The translations under genes were made by a program, and so were the position numbers. A stretch of 64,000 nucleotides of DNA from Megalonaias nervosa (Eukaryota; Mollusca; Bivalvia; Unionida; Unionidae), in assembly GCA_016617855.1 (NCBI GenBank), contig JAECUM010000846.1, positions 124,000 through 187,999 of the forward strand, given 5' to 3'. Shown here piece by piece: positions 37,801-47,329 of this stretch. The notes under the pieces are model-generated. The model saw nothing but the letters and a program-made list of their open reading frames with translations. It made no database searches and had not been told where the DNA came from. Positions within the stretch are counted from its first letter, which is position 1. Every line of letters starts with the position of its first letter.

Positions 37801-40800
37801 ATTTGAAAACCCCAACAGTTGTCCAGGACATTAAAGCTTTCGGGATGACAAAACTGTACTTTATTTGTCTGGATCGAACATCTTTCAGTGACACTCAACA
37901 GTTGGTCCACAAATGTGGTAGCTGTGGGCTTAGTGTTGGATTTGTATCAATGGTTATCTTCCAACAGGTGGAACAGAGCTCATCTTCTCTTACTCTGAAT
38001 AGTTGGTCTCCAGAATGGCCCAGGTCTTGAACAGAGCTGCTGAACATAATTTAGCCAATGCCGTCGTAGCAGCTACAAATTTACAATTGGTGGAATGAGA
38101 TGCACTGCTTTCTACCTCCAGCTTCCTTAAGGATCATCATAAGGCCAATCTACGATCACAACCATTTTCCACTAATCTACTTTTTAACAGCCAGATTGAT
38201 GAAGTACACACATAAGCCATTAAGGAGACAAATTTTCGTGCCCTTTAACCACAACCCCCATACACATTTCAGGAAACCAACAAAAGGAACCAAGGAACAT
38301 GACTCAAACACAAACCTCTGACAAGTTGTCCTATCATAGTTTCTCGTGTACAAAACCACGGTTCTCGTCAACCAAAGTGGGCAAAAGACAGAGAAGTAGC
38401 GATCGCTTATGCCAAAGTTTCTCTTCACAGCTGCCTCAATCTCTTAGAAACTGAAGGCTTCAATTCTTTGCTGCTGATTGGGACAAGATTTGCCATGACG
38501 ATTTTTGGACCCAATAAGTGGTTTCTGAGGGACTCTGCATCACTTTCAAAACACCTCCTCCTCTGTCCAGACTCCCATCAGCTAAAAACATTCCAACAGA
38601 CCCATTCAGAACTACCACCTTGCAGCAGGTAATAAATGACCTTCAAAAGTAGGGCAGTATAAATTGTTTGAAATATAAATTCTCTGGGATTTTATTACAG
38701 ACTTTTCTTGGTCCCAAAGGCAAATGGCACTCTGTGTCCTATAATCGATTTAAGCACCCTCAGTCAATTCATTCACACTCCTTGGTTTTCAGTGGAAACA
38801 CCATGGTGCATTTTGAATGCCATTCAAGAGGGAGACTTCACAATCAGCATTGACTTAACAGACGCCTATCTTCACATCCCCATTCACAAGACTTCCAGGA
38901 AGTTCCTGTGTTTCGTCTACAATGACATCATTTATGAATTCCAATTTGCTTCCATTTGGACTCAACAGTGGTCCCTGTGTCTTCACTCGTCTGATGAACC
39001 GTGTTACGGCTTATGTCCGGACCATCTCCAAGGCAGTGACATCAGGTTACCTGGACAGCATCCTGCAAAAACATTGGGTGAGTTATATATTAGAACACAG
39101 TATCATAACCCTTGTTACACTGTCTGCAAATCTGGGTTTCCTTGGTAACAAGGACAAATCCGACCTAGTACCATCTCAACAATTTGTTCATCTAGGTATG
39201 GAATTCAGCACACAGTTAAACAGAGTATGTCTCCTTCAGAAATGGGTATTGAAAATCAGGACCATGGTGGCTTCATTACTCTAAAGGAATCTCTCTCTCT
39301 GCATGAGTTCCTTCACCTTCTAGGATTTCTCAATGCTGCAGTGGACCTCTTCATCCTAGGTTGCCTTAAATGCGTCCATTACAAATGATTCTTTTATCCC
39401 AATGGAAGCCAAAAGTGTGCCCACTTGACCAAACTCTCTTCCTTTGCACAAATTTGAAGTACCATTTGCAGACTTGGAGCAACCTAAATTGGCTCACGAT
39501 GGGTATAGTTCTGCAAGTACAACCGCAGGAGATCACAGTCTGTATGGTTGCAAGTATAGAAGGCTGGGGGGCACACCTACTACTATCTTTTCAGGAAGAC
39601 AGTAGAGTGTGGTCTCCCCAGGACAGGCATCTGCATATCCATATCCTCATTCCATCGGACAACTCTGCAGTGGTGACTTAGCTCAGACAGCAAGGTGGAA
39701 CCAAGTCCCCAGACCTTGCATACTGGTGTGGGATTTTCTAAGTGGTGTTGTCAACAACAAATCCATGTCAAAGTTCGTAGTATCCTGGATGTCTAAACAT
39801 AATAGCAGATTCTTTGTCCTGGAACAGTCAGCTTATGCAGACAGAATGGTCTGTCCATCCCTCAGTTTTCACTCAGATATGCACCTGATGAAACCAATCA
39901 TTGTTGGACATATTTGCAACAAGGTGGAATGCCCAACTCCAAGTCCCAGATCCCAAAGCCTGGGCAGTTGATGCACTATCCATAAATTGGAACAGCCTAG
40001 ATGCATATGCCTGCCCTCCAACACCTCTGATTTCAAAGGTAATGCAAATAGCAAGAAAATTGCCTCATCCTCATTACACAACTTGGATGGGAGAAGGTGT
40101 TAATCAATTACCTACTCAGTCTCACAGTGGGAATAAACCAAACAAGAGCTAATTTTCCTCATCTACTCAAAAAACCACAATGGCAGTTGTTTCATCCCAA
40201 CCCAGAGCTACTGAACCTGCATGTTGGGATCATATTCAATGGGCCCTTAGAAATAAACAGTTTTCACAACCAGTCATGGAGAGAATCACTCAAGCGAGTA
40301 GGCCTTGCACTCTGAAAGCATACAAAGGAAAGTGGAATATTTTTACAGTGGTGTACACAAGAACACGTTCTACCGCTACAGGCATCTACACCTGAAATAG
40401 CTAACTTTCTCCTCTGGCTCTTCGGTGAGAAAATGCTAGCACCAAGGACAAATCAAAGGTTACCACTCCACAATCGCTGACACTTTAAATCATCATGGAA
40501 GAGGATATCAGACAAAACTAAGACTTATCCAACCTCCTCTCCAACATTGATTTTAAACAGCCAAAACATTGATTCTGTGCCCAAAGTGGAACCTCTCATG
40601 GATATCTTAAGCCCGTCTTACATACAAGACCTGCTTCCTTATCACATTAGTGACAGCAGGCAGAGTCAGCAAAATGCATGCCCGATAAAGGGACCTGAAT
40701 TACATGCAGTTCTGACAAGACAGGTCAGTTTTACTTATGACATTTCCCTCTTTCATCGCCAGGAACAGGCTTCCGTCCATGGGCAACCCAACCTTTATAC

Positions 40801-43044
40801 TAAAATCATTGTCTACTCTGGACACTTCCACTCAAGGCCATCTGCATGATCCAGTACAGGCCTTGAAGAGGTTCCTTAAAAGAGACAGAGCTGTTGTGTT
40901 GAGGGAGATCACACCTAGTTTTACCTCTTAAACAGGGACAGAGTATAACTGCAAAGACCATTTTGTTCTGGATTAAGTGGATTACTCACTCTACTTATTG
41001 AGAAATAACTCCAAGTCAAATGAATTTATTACGCATTCTGGCTGACAAGGTTAGCCAAAAGCATCACCTAAGTGACCTTTGATTACAACTGTTCTCTGAT
41101 ATTCTCCAGGCTGTTGGATGTCCACATTCTCCAGTTTTTACCTCAGAGATCTTTCATCCCAAAGGGCTCAACTCAATATGGTGGGACCTGTATCCATAGC
41201 GCAACAGGTCACCTTTCTATGTTGTTCAGCAGCTTCATAAGGCATGGCTTCATGATTCTTTACCTATTCTATAAGATATTATGATTATGATATTTAAAGA
41301 AGTAACATATTTTTTTCTAGTAAAATGTTTCTTCGTGAATACTTGCCCAATCATAATACACATACACCTTCCCAGCCTCCCCTGAGTTACATCCATTAGT
41401 AACTAAGATATTCATGGGTTTTGCCACCAATCCCCCTATCAAGGGTAGATCACTCTGACTGACTGTCACCTAGGTGGGCAGATAACAGCTGTTGTAGCTA
41501 AAATTTTATCAGGGAGGGCTGGGTTTGTGAGGTAGTAGTAGTAGTTTTCCTAAGTGATTATTATTGGATAAGTATTTGCAAATATTTTACTACAAAAAAT
41601 GAGTTTCTATGCAATTGCATTAGTTCAAAAGTCAAGGTTACTATTACAGAAGAAAAATTATTTCAGCACAATAACATTAGTTCCGTATAACAAACCTTGA
41701 TCAGACACTGTGGATAGCTTGCATCTGAGGCAAGGAATAAGCCTATCAATGGAGTTGAAAAGGTAATGGCCAGTCTCTGTGACGGAAAGAAAAAAAATAG
41801 TTTTTCTTAAAAATTTCACTTCGTGACCATATACCTTCACCAAAGTAAACAACAGTAATGTGACCAAGTGTAAATAATAGCAACATGACCATTTACAAAA
41901 CTTACATGCACAACAATAGGGTAAATAACAGTAATGTGACCAATTGTAAAGCTAACAGGCACAACGTTAGGATAATAAAAGGGTGGAGATTAAACAACAA
42001 TTTTTACCGATCAAGTAAAATTGACTTTAAATAATGTGAAAGGGCACCTTTCTCTACTTTGTTAAAATATTATTTCATTTTCCTTCTACCTGAATACCAT
42101 TCATACAACATTAGTATTTATTAAAATATTAGTGTCCTGTATGTACTTGATTGCTATTATGGCTTTATTTTGAAAGCTGAAATGAATTAGCTAATATTGT
42201 TTGTTAAAACATATTGTTTTTACAAAGTTTAAATTTGTTTTTTAACATAAATGGAGTCATGCAAATGGGTAAAAGATATTTTGATACGAACATGCAAAAC
42301 AATGCAAATGTAAGAAAAATAGATAAAAGTTTTTTCCTAGTATTAAATGTTTGGAAAAAAGAGTTGTTATGTTATGATGAAACTACACACTGTGAGAAGG
42401 TAAAATGTGTATATTGTTAAAGATGGAGGAGAATGCTTTTTAAGTATAAACTTTTACTGGCTCAAAATGTTCAACAACAGCGATCATTTAAGATAGGTGT
42501 TCATTTTCATAGGGAGCCTTTGTGTCTATACCACTTACAAGTCAAGTTCAACTGCAAACTGCACAGATCCAAATCTGCGCTCTCATATTGTATCAGCAGA
42601 TCTGGGTCGGTGCAGTTTGTTGGGAGTAATCAGTAGAACAACTTAGATCTTCCAGCACATTATGTGCCAGCAGGTCAGGGTCTCTGTTGTTTGCCATTGA
42701 ACTTGACTTACAAACAAAATATACAGCAGATGGATTAGGGTTAATTGATAGTTGCATGATCCTGTCTTCTCTATGAACATAAATTTAAATGTTAAAACTC
42801 ATGGTCACTGTTAGTATGATGTTATAAACTTAATAGGTCACTTTAAATACATCTTTTTCAGGTGCAGCCATATACCACAGAGGAAGACCTGCCCATAAAT
42901 TCAAAATTCAGTGATGTTTTTAATGACACAGTGATTCACATTTTCTTTAAAAATAGCCACCCAGATGCTGATGAGGGATTTTGGGATAGAGGGCCTGAAC
43001 CTGTTTATGATGATGAAGATGCAGAGATGATACTCAATAAGTAA
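21043..43044 (+). CDS. SRRD: SRR1-like protein (SRRD), complete seven-exon gene
   Basis: Exons 21043-21209, 27370-27404, 30845-31167, 33530-33628, 33952-34106, 35508-35553 and 42862-43044 splice in frame to 1008 nt, 335 residues plus stop, close to vertebrate SRRD length. Exon 1 gives the basic N-terminus typical of the family ([13 protein letters not shown]). The SRR1 domain follows: VCYGLGNF at about 147-154, YQLAFLEAL near 162-170, the IYDPKF strand at 183-188, [18 protein letters not shown] at 224-241, IIIGNSFS at 248-255 and FNDTVIH at 295-301. These are the conserved blocks of the family. In Arabidopsis SRR1 acts in phytochrome B signalling and the circadian clock. The animal homologue has been linked to haem and circadian regulation, but its biochemical activity is unsettled. 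All introns are GT-AG. The exon 1 donor (AG/gttgat) is weak; it is chosen because it is the one that keeps frame with exon 2 and precedes the stop at 21364. The introns are swollen by repeats. Confidence 0.9.
21384..23026. other. SRRD intron 1, left part
   Basis: Apart from an unused strong donor (TAG/gtaaga) at about 21384, I see no exon or element with readable ends. Confidence 0.35.
23780..24050. repeat. Three degenerate units of about 100 bp
   Basis: 'caagcaagccaacatcagaa', 'aaagcaagctgaccttggaa' and 'acaaagttggccgagatatg' each precede 'gccgactttggg'-like text. They lie inside the pogo-like element. Confidence 0.55.
24132..24300 (+). pseudogene. Transposase relic (pogo/Tigger DDE type)
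   Basis: In one frame from about 24145 the reading includes [13 protein letters not shown] and [13 protein letters not shown], the position of the first catalytic Asp in the MDE motif that pogo-type transposases share. A TAA at about 24298 and upstream stops break it. Flanking parts of the enzyme are not readable. Confidence 0.5.
25217..25256. repeat. (CA)n then (TA)n microsatellite
   Basis: About 14 CA units followed by a short TA run. Confidence 0.95.
25815..25884. repeat. (CT)n microsatellite
   Basis: About 34 uninterrupted CT units. It abuts the truncated left edge of the next TIR element. Confidence 0.98.
25885..27064. mobile_element. TIR transposon, second copy, left end missing
   Basis: This is collinear with 16098-17222. 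Shared blocks include 'gtcaatctacc', 'ttgttgtattgttgcac', 'gatcaaagata-caaggcaac' and the right end 'gaccc-gttgtgca'. About 400 bp of the left end are absent and a (CT)n run stands at the break. CpG sites of copy 1 (CTCGATAACTCG) are decayed here (CTTGGTAACTAG), so this copy looks older. Confidence 0.8.
27370..27404 (+). CDS. SRRD: SRRD exon 2 (35-nt small exon)
   Basis: A 35-base exon between ttctttcag and gtaagt, both strong sites. With two bases from exon 1 and two from exon 3 it reads [13 protein letters not shown]. The exact phase match on both sides supports it despite its size. Confidence 0.75.
27405..28280. other. SRRD intron 2, left part
   Basis: No exon or recognisable element is seen. 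Confidence 0.35.
28281..28575. repeat. 35-bp minisatellite, about eight units
   Basis: Units of CATACCCTAAGTGGCATATG followed by GCCATTGGGTCAGGC repeat with few changes in SRRD intron 2. Because 35 is not a multiple of three, the array is open in more than one frame and yields spurious repetitive peptides. Confidence 0.95.
28600..29905. other. SRRD intron 2, middle
   Basis: AT-rich sequence without exons or element ends that I can identify. Confidence 0.35.
29906..30530. repeat. 79-bp satellite, nearly eight units
   Basis: The motif GGGAGGTTGGGATAACACTA recurs at 29985, 30064, 30143, 30222, 30301, 30380 and 30459, a spacing of exactly 79 bases throughout. Units differ by about 5-10 per cent. 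The array ends about 300 bases before SRRD exon 3. Confidence 0.95.
30845..31167 (+). CDS. SRRD: SRRD exon 3 (start of SRR1 domain)
   Basis: This exon starts after tctttcag and ends TTTGAG/gtgatt. It carries a polar linker (about residues 69-140) and then the signature VCYGLGNF followed by [16 protein letters not shown], the opening strand and helix of the SRR1 domain. Confidence 0.88.
31168..31735. other. SRRD intron 3, left part
   Basis: Nothing recognisable apart from AT-rich sequence. Confidence 0.35.
31738..32165. repeat. Three degenerate units of about 130-140 bp
   Basis: 'catatttctgatttttgatt', 'catatttctgatctgatttt' and 'catatttctgatccagtttt' each head a unit that continues with 'aatatg', 'tcag-aatgagc-agat' and a TTAA-rich end. 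Confidence 0.7.
32465..32700 (+). mobile_element. tRNA-derived SINE of a second family, (CAA)n tail
   Basis: A degraded head with a B-box-like GGCTTCGAGTCTCG is followed by GGGGTTTTCCCGGGTTCTTC and a body ending 'gtgctgaaaatggcactaaa' plus (CAA)n. A 3' fragment of the same family occurs at 47487-47558. Confidence 0.7.
33472..33539. repeat. 34-bp tandem duplication spanning the exon 4 acceptor
   Basis: TACTTTCTATCATTTGACAT followed by TCAGGTACCCTCTG occurs twice without difference (33472-33505, 33506-33539). It duplicates the 3' splice site and the first ten coding bases of SRRD exon 4. Confidence 0.95.
33530..33628 (+). CDS. SRRD: SRRD exon 4
   Basis: This is 33 codons, phase 0 on both sides, between gacattcag and gtaaatg. 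It encodes [20 protein letters not shown], the second conserved SRR1 block. Its acceptor and first ten bases are the right half of a perfect 34-bp tandem duplication. Confidence 0.88.
33952..34106 (+). CDS. SRRD: SRRD exon 5 (core SRR1 motif)
   Basis: This begins after tattctag and contains [19 protein letters not shown] and IIIGNSFS, the most conserved part of the family. It ends CTGAG/gttcgc, leaving two bases completed to Ser by exon 6. Confidence 0.9.
34165..35330. repeat. 31-bp minisatellite filling SRRD intron 5
   Basis: About 37 units of GAGCATCCTGCATGAGTGTT plus CATTATAAATA, with variants such as 'attgtacataga' and 'cttgagtgttc'. It takes up most of the 1.4-kb intron. Confidence 0.95.
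35508..35553 (+). CDS. SRRD: SRRD exon 6
   Basis: A 46-base exon between tttttgcag and gtaagg, reading [16 protein letters not shown] across the junction. A second GT six bases downstream (AAGGTAAG/gtag) is possible but less good. Confidence 0.75.
35810..35999. repeat. Satellite family of 1740-2830, left flank of DIRS
   Basis: 'gactgaaagaagcaaaatga', 'acattagttctatatcacat' and 'gaactttgtggatagcttgc' match the left-hand satellite. The array stops at the DIRS terminus. Confidence 0.75.
37650..38680 (+). pseudogene. DIRS gag-like region (broken)
   Basis: Short frames shifted against each other include a stretch near 38020-38180 with [20 protein letters not shown], a style common upstream of DIRS reverse transcriptase. 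It has many stops, and assignment rests largely on position. Confidence 0.45.
38690..39075 (+). pseudogene. DIRS reverse transcriptase (broken)
   Basis: Readable blocks across two frames are [40 protein letters not shown] and [19 protein letters not shown], the conserved palm and finger motifs of DIRS-type enzymes. The frame changes near 38950. The YxDD box is not intact: the reading at about 39050 is YLDSIL in place of the usual YLDD. Confidence 0.8.
39480..40090 (+). pseudogene. DIRS RNase H and linker region (broken)
   Basis: [10 protein letters not shown] near 39555, a PSDNSAVVT block near 39650 and [20 protein letters not shown] near 39950 are in the order seen after the reverse transcriptase in DIRS elements. 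Several stops separate them. Confidence 0.65.
40180..41285 (+). pseudogene. DIRS tyrosine recombinase region (broken)
   Basis: [16 protein letters not shown] near 40300 matches the core-binding start of DIRS recombinases. Further on, [20 protein letters not shown] and [16 protein letters not shown] near 40750-40890 match the middle part. The catalytic His/Arg/Tyr end is not readable. Confidence 0.6.
41600..41800. repeat. Satellite family of 1740-2830, right flank of DIRS
   Basis: 'aataacattagttccgtata' and 'actgtggatagcttgcatct' resume the satellite interrupted at 36000. Confidence 0.7.
41870..41970. repeat. Short repeat, unit about 55-60 bp
   Basis: 'aacagtaatgtgaccaa-tgtaaa' followed by a 'cttacatgcacaacaatagg'-like phrase occurs two to three times. 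Confidence 0.6.
42535..42685. repeat. Short interspersed repeat with inverted arms, copy 2
   Basis: The arms 'caaactgcacagatccaaat' and 'agatctgggtcggtgcagtt' are complementary. Then 'gggagtaatcagtagaacaa' and 'cacattatgtg' follow as in copy 1 at 15147. Confidence 0.7.
42862..43044 (+). CDS. SRRD: SRRD exon 7 (C-terminus and stop)
   Basis: This follows ctttttcag after a 7.3-kb intron. Sixty codons run to TAA and include [11 protein letters not shown] and an acidic tail ([12 protein letters not shown]), as in other SRR1-like C-termini. A second in-frame AG six bases in (gtgcag/CCA) could drop two residues. Confidence 0.88.
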   Translation: MQPYTTEEDLPINSKFSDVFNDTVIHIFFKNSHPDADEGFWDRGPEPVYDDEDAEMILNK

Positions 43045-44640
43045 TTTCTTGTGAAGGATTTATCTTTGACTTTTCTTTACCTTTCAGTTTTTATCTCATG
43101 AATGTATCCATTCTTTCTTTTTTTTCTAAACTAAAATTTCCAAATGGTGAGCCATTATAGTCTTTTGTCACTCATTGTCTGGCATTTATTCATTCTATAC
43201 TTAACTGCTTTCATTGTTTAAATTGGTTTTGTTTTTCTATGAAATCAGTTGATTGCCTGCAGTCTTTTAATTATATGTTAAAAAATACACACAAAGTAGA
43301 TTTGCCATGTTGGATTGGTGAAGATTGTAGTTGATTGTAATTTGCCACATACTTGTTTTGATGAAGGGTGTAGGTGAATGTAGTCCAACGTGTTGTAATT
43401 ATGTCAGTTAAAGGTGGAGTTGAATGTAGTTCACCATGTTATTCTTGTGTTGGTATAGGGTGCAGTCGAAAGCAGTTTTTTTTTTTCTCATTGGACCTTT
43501 GATTGTTTTTACAACTTTTACAATGTTTGTTTTCTGTTTAGATTAGCATTTAGCTGGTGAGTGCATTTTTGGGGGGTTTTGTGAACATTTGAATGCTTGT
43601 AATACCACACTAAATGAAGAAAAGAATTGAAGAGGAAATTTAAAACTCATGTTAGAGTTCTATGAATCCTTCAAAGATAAGTTTAGCAGGGTATTGACAT
43701 ATTCATAGTTATAGCCAGTTAATTCATATGGGGGGGGGGCTTGTTAGTTTAGAGAAATTTTTTTTTAAAAACATCAAATGAGAAAACTAGATAAAGTTAC
43801 TTGTAATGATCAAACAGATGTCCATATTTGAATTTTTTTATTGGCAACTAGAGGTGTTATCAGCATACAACTTATTATTTAGTAATTTTTATTAAATATT
43901 TATGTAAATAAGTACAAACTGAAGGCTATGATATTGTACTTTCTTGTGATTTAAAGGCCATAACTGCTTCAGAGACAGATTCTATTGTAAATGTTGGCCT
44001 TGTTTCAATAGAAGATCGTTTTGACTTTGATACTGATAATGATAATATGAGAGTTTCTATGGACAAAGGCAGAATCTTATTTGGTAATTGTTTGCAAGAT
44101 TTGTGTAAAGCAGTTGGATTAAGAACAGTTAATAATAGGCCTATTAAGGATTGTGAGATTGGTAAATTTACCTTCACATGTTTACATGGTCATAATGTTA
44201 TAGGCCATACTTTATTTTTTTCATAGTATTACTACATTACTTTTTTATTTTTATATCCACAATATTGAGACTCATTCACATAATTCACTATTACATCTGT
44301 GAGACGGTCTACAGACAGTTTAAATGGCTTTGGAAAATCATATTGTTATGTACATGTAATTAAATTGTTTGTTTGTTTTAAATTTTTTATATATTTTTAT
44401 TTTATTCCATTACATGTTATTGGAATGATAATTTTGTCTACTGGATTTGATTTTTTTTATTTGGAAATTCAATTCAGTTCTCTTTGACCTGGTAAACAGC
44501 CAGTAGTTGAAATATTGTATATATTTTCTGACCTTGATTCAGAAAACAGATAGAGTTTGGAGTAAACATTTTTTAAAATTTTTTTATTTTTATTTTTTCC
44601 AGGGTGGGAATCATTGATTTTAGCTAGGGCCATACCTAGC
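43045..44640. other. 3' UTR and downstream sequence of SRRD
   Basis: It includes three or four degenerate units of about 57 bp at 43300-43470 ('gttgaatgtagttcaccatg'-like). No clear AATAAA was found close after the stop. Otherwise nothing recognised. Confidence 0.35.
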
Positions 44641-44657
44641 GTACATGATAATCAGCA

Positions 44658-47285
44658 TGTAATGTTTTTACGTCGCTCTGGGGAAAATGATCACGTGACC
44701 CCCATCTGGGAATCTGTTTTACATTTTAGATAGTCTTATAACTCGTTGTTATAAGAATAAATAGCCAGTTGTGCTTTAAACTTTTGAATCTCAAAGGTTT
44801 TTTGTTGTGACCAGTTTGAGTTGAATTTTTTTATTTTTCGGAATTAGTAATTCATTTCTCTGGAAAACATATATATAAGTAAGTGCTCCTTACAGAATTC
44901 TTGGACAAAGACATTTATTGAAATTTATTCCGAAATTCTAAACTGGAATATTATTTCTTTGTGATTCAACAAAAAACTGTTGACACATCAGGACAAAGCA
45001 GACCATCGAAGACATCATCGCCTACCATCTTGAATTTCATCGAGATTCAAACTGTGATTCATTTAGAACTTTTTATTGATAGGACTTATATTTTTTAATT
45101 CTTGGATTAATTTTGGATTTTATTCATAAACCGTAAGTCCTTTTTCTCATTTTTATCTTGGTTTTTCTAGGGGAATAAATTATTTGTTAAATTTTACAAA
45201 GCTTGTTGGCTTCACTTTTTTCTTGTTACTTTTGTATGAGCCTAGACACATAACAAGAAAAATTGGGGGTTTGTCCGGGATATATGAATTTTGGCTAAAA
45301 TATTTCAGAAAATTGTTTTTTAAAATTTAAGTTCCCCTACTTTTCACAAATTTTTTCAAATCCCAAGTATTTTTTCACATTTTTTTTGAAATCTTTAGTG
45401 ACATCAACAGGCTTTTCACAGTGTCATCAAAAGTGGAGATCTTTCTTTCAAATCCTACCCAGGAGCAGCTGGATTGTTTGAAAAGAGATGAATTGCTTGA
45501 ATTTGCCAGAAAATATGATCTTTCTGAGGCAAAAACTTCTTTAACGAAGCAAGAAATAAAAAACATTTTGGTCAAGTATTTGGTGGAAAAGAGTGTTTTG
45601 AATAAAAGTGTTTTGGTTTCGATCAGTAAGTCTGTATCAGACTCTGATATAAAAGTAAAGGAATTAAAATTAAAATACAAGATGGAATTAGAGTTAAGGA
45701 AGCTGGAACTTCAGAAAGATAAAGAGGAAAAACAAATGCAGTTGCAATTGGAGAAAGAGAAAGAACAAATGCATTTACAGAAAGAAGAAAAACAAATGCA
45801 GTTACAATTTGAGAAAGAGGAGAGAGAGAGAGACAGGAGAGAGAGAAACAGATACAAATGTAAGTGGAAGAAAGAGAGAGAGAAAGACAAATGCAGTTAC
45901 AGAAAGGAAAAGAACAAATGCAATTAGATGAAGAAGAGAGAGAGACAGACAGATGTAAATGCAAAGAGAGAAGGAAGAGAGGGAATATCAATTTAGAATA
46001 AAAGAAATAGAGCTGGCAAGTGAAATGCATGTCCCCACTTCACATACAAATTCAAGTTTTGATCTTACTAAGAATATTAGGATAGTGCCCCCTTTCAGAG
46101 AAAAAGAAGTAGACAAATATTTTCCTCGTTTTGAAAGAGTTGCTGAAAATTTGAAATAGCCAAGGGAGCATTGGACTCAATTATTACAATGTGTACTTAT
46201 TGGTAAAGCTAGTGATATTTACCATTCACTGTCAGTTCAGCAAAGTTCTGACTATGATCTGGTTAAGGAATGCATCTTAAAGGGTCATGAGTTAGTCCCT
46301 GAGGCTTATCGGCAAAAATTCAGGAACTATAAAAAGGAAGCTGGACAAACTCATGTCAAATTTGCAAAAGAAAAGGAGCAGTTATTTGATAGATGGTGCT
46401 TAGCCAAGAAAGTTGATCAAGATTATGAAAGTCTCAAACAGCTTGTATTACTTGAAGAGTTTAAGAACTGTGTCCATAGTGACATTAAGACTTATCTTGA
46501 CGAGCATAAGATCAAAACCTTGGAAAATGCTGCTCATGCTGCTGACAAGTATTTCTTAACTCATAAAGTTCCTGTTGTAGGCAAGTCTTTCACTCAGGAG
46601 TCTTCTGGTAAAAAGGTATTTCAGCCTAAAATGACTCCTTCTAAATCTCAATCTGGCACAACTTTTAAAAATCAAGCTTCTGATAGCTTGGTCAAAAATC
46701 CTTGTCTCTTCCTATGTGTACCTATTGCAAGAAGAATGGACACGTTATTCCCTATTGCTTCAAATTGAAAAATAAGCATCAGAATCAAGACAGACCTATC
46801 CCAAATGCTCTTATTTCTAAGAGGTCAAGATCACGGTCATGTATTGAAAGCAATACATTTATTGGATCTAATAAACCCTGGTCTGATTTTATTATGGAGA
46901 ATTATGAACCATTCATGTCGAAGGGTTCTATATCACTCTTGGGTAATTTGGCCAATCCTATCCCTATTAAAATTTTAAGGGACACAGGAGCTTCTCAGAG
47001 TCTTTTATTATCAGGTACTTTGTCTTTTTCTGAGAAGTCTTCTTCTAATGAGAGTGTTCTTATTCAGGGAGTTGAGTGCGGCTTTGTTAATGTTCCTCTC
47101 CATTGTGTAAATTTGTCATCAGACTTAGTTTCAGGACCTGTGACAGTCAGAATAGTGTCTTCTTTACTCGTTCAGGGCATTCGTACTAGGCAACAACCTA
47201 GCTGGAGATAAGGTTGTAAAACATTTGATAGATTATTATTTATTCCTTGGGCATTTGTGTGCTTTTGATTTTCAGCTATTAAATT
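44658..47285 (+). mobile_element. 3'-truncated Gypsy-type LTR retrotransposon
   Basis: A probable 5' LTR (about 44658-45255, TG...CA, with AATAAA at about 45174) is followed at 45263 by TTGGGGGTTTGTCCGGGATA. That differs at two positions from the tRNA-Pro primer site. A gag region with a SCAN-like part, a zinc knuckle (CTYCKKNGHVIPYC) and a retropepsin start (LRDTGASQS) follow. The sequence ends soon after the protease; reverse transcriptase, integrase and 3' LTR are absent. Boundaries of the LTR are approximate. Confidence 0.75.
45421..47211 (+). pseudogene. Gypsy gag-protease remnant
   Basis: The N-terminal part (45421-45927) has a SAP-like start (LDCLKRDELLEFARKYDLSE) and then a Glu/Lys/Gln-rich coiled coil from simple repeats. 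A frame change there is followed by the SCAN-like block (VDKYFPRFERVAENLK), a TAG at 46157, then KASDIYHSLS to about 46768. The zinc knuckle and protease are in the next frame from about 46702, and the continuation after the protease is frameshifted again near 47175. At least three lesions are visible, so this is not functional. Confidence 0.75.
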
Positions 47286-47329
47286 AAATTGAATATATGT
47301 TTTATATTTGTACTAGCTGTACTCACAGG

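Larger units (their letters stand above)
36000..41602 (+). mobile_element. Decayed DIRS-type retrotransposon in SRRD intron 6
   Basis: Left terminus 36000-36182 and right terminus 41394-41602 are inverted repeats. On the plus strand the left reads 'gaactactactaccttgcag' ... 'ggtggcaaaacctatgaata', and the complement of the right gives 'aaaactactactactacctc' ... 'ggtggcaaaacccatgaata'. A further stretch at 41306-41375 is complementary to the outer right terminus, as expected for the internal complementary region of DIRS elements. Between them lie, in order, a gag-like region, reverse transcriptase, RNase H and a tyrosine-recombinase-like tail, all broken by stops and frameshifts. There is no LTR and no obvious target duplication, as usual for DIRS. 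Confidence 0.85.

Noticed and set aside
45623..46030. Minus-strand frame rich in Leu, Ser and Cys
   Set aside because: It is the complement of the GA-rich coiled-coil part of the gag remnant.
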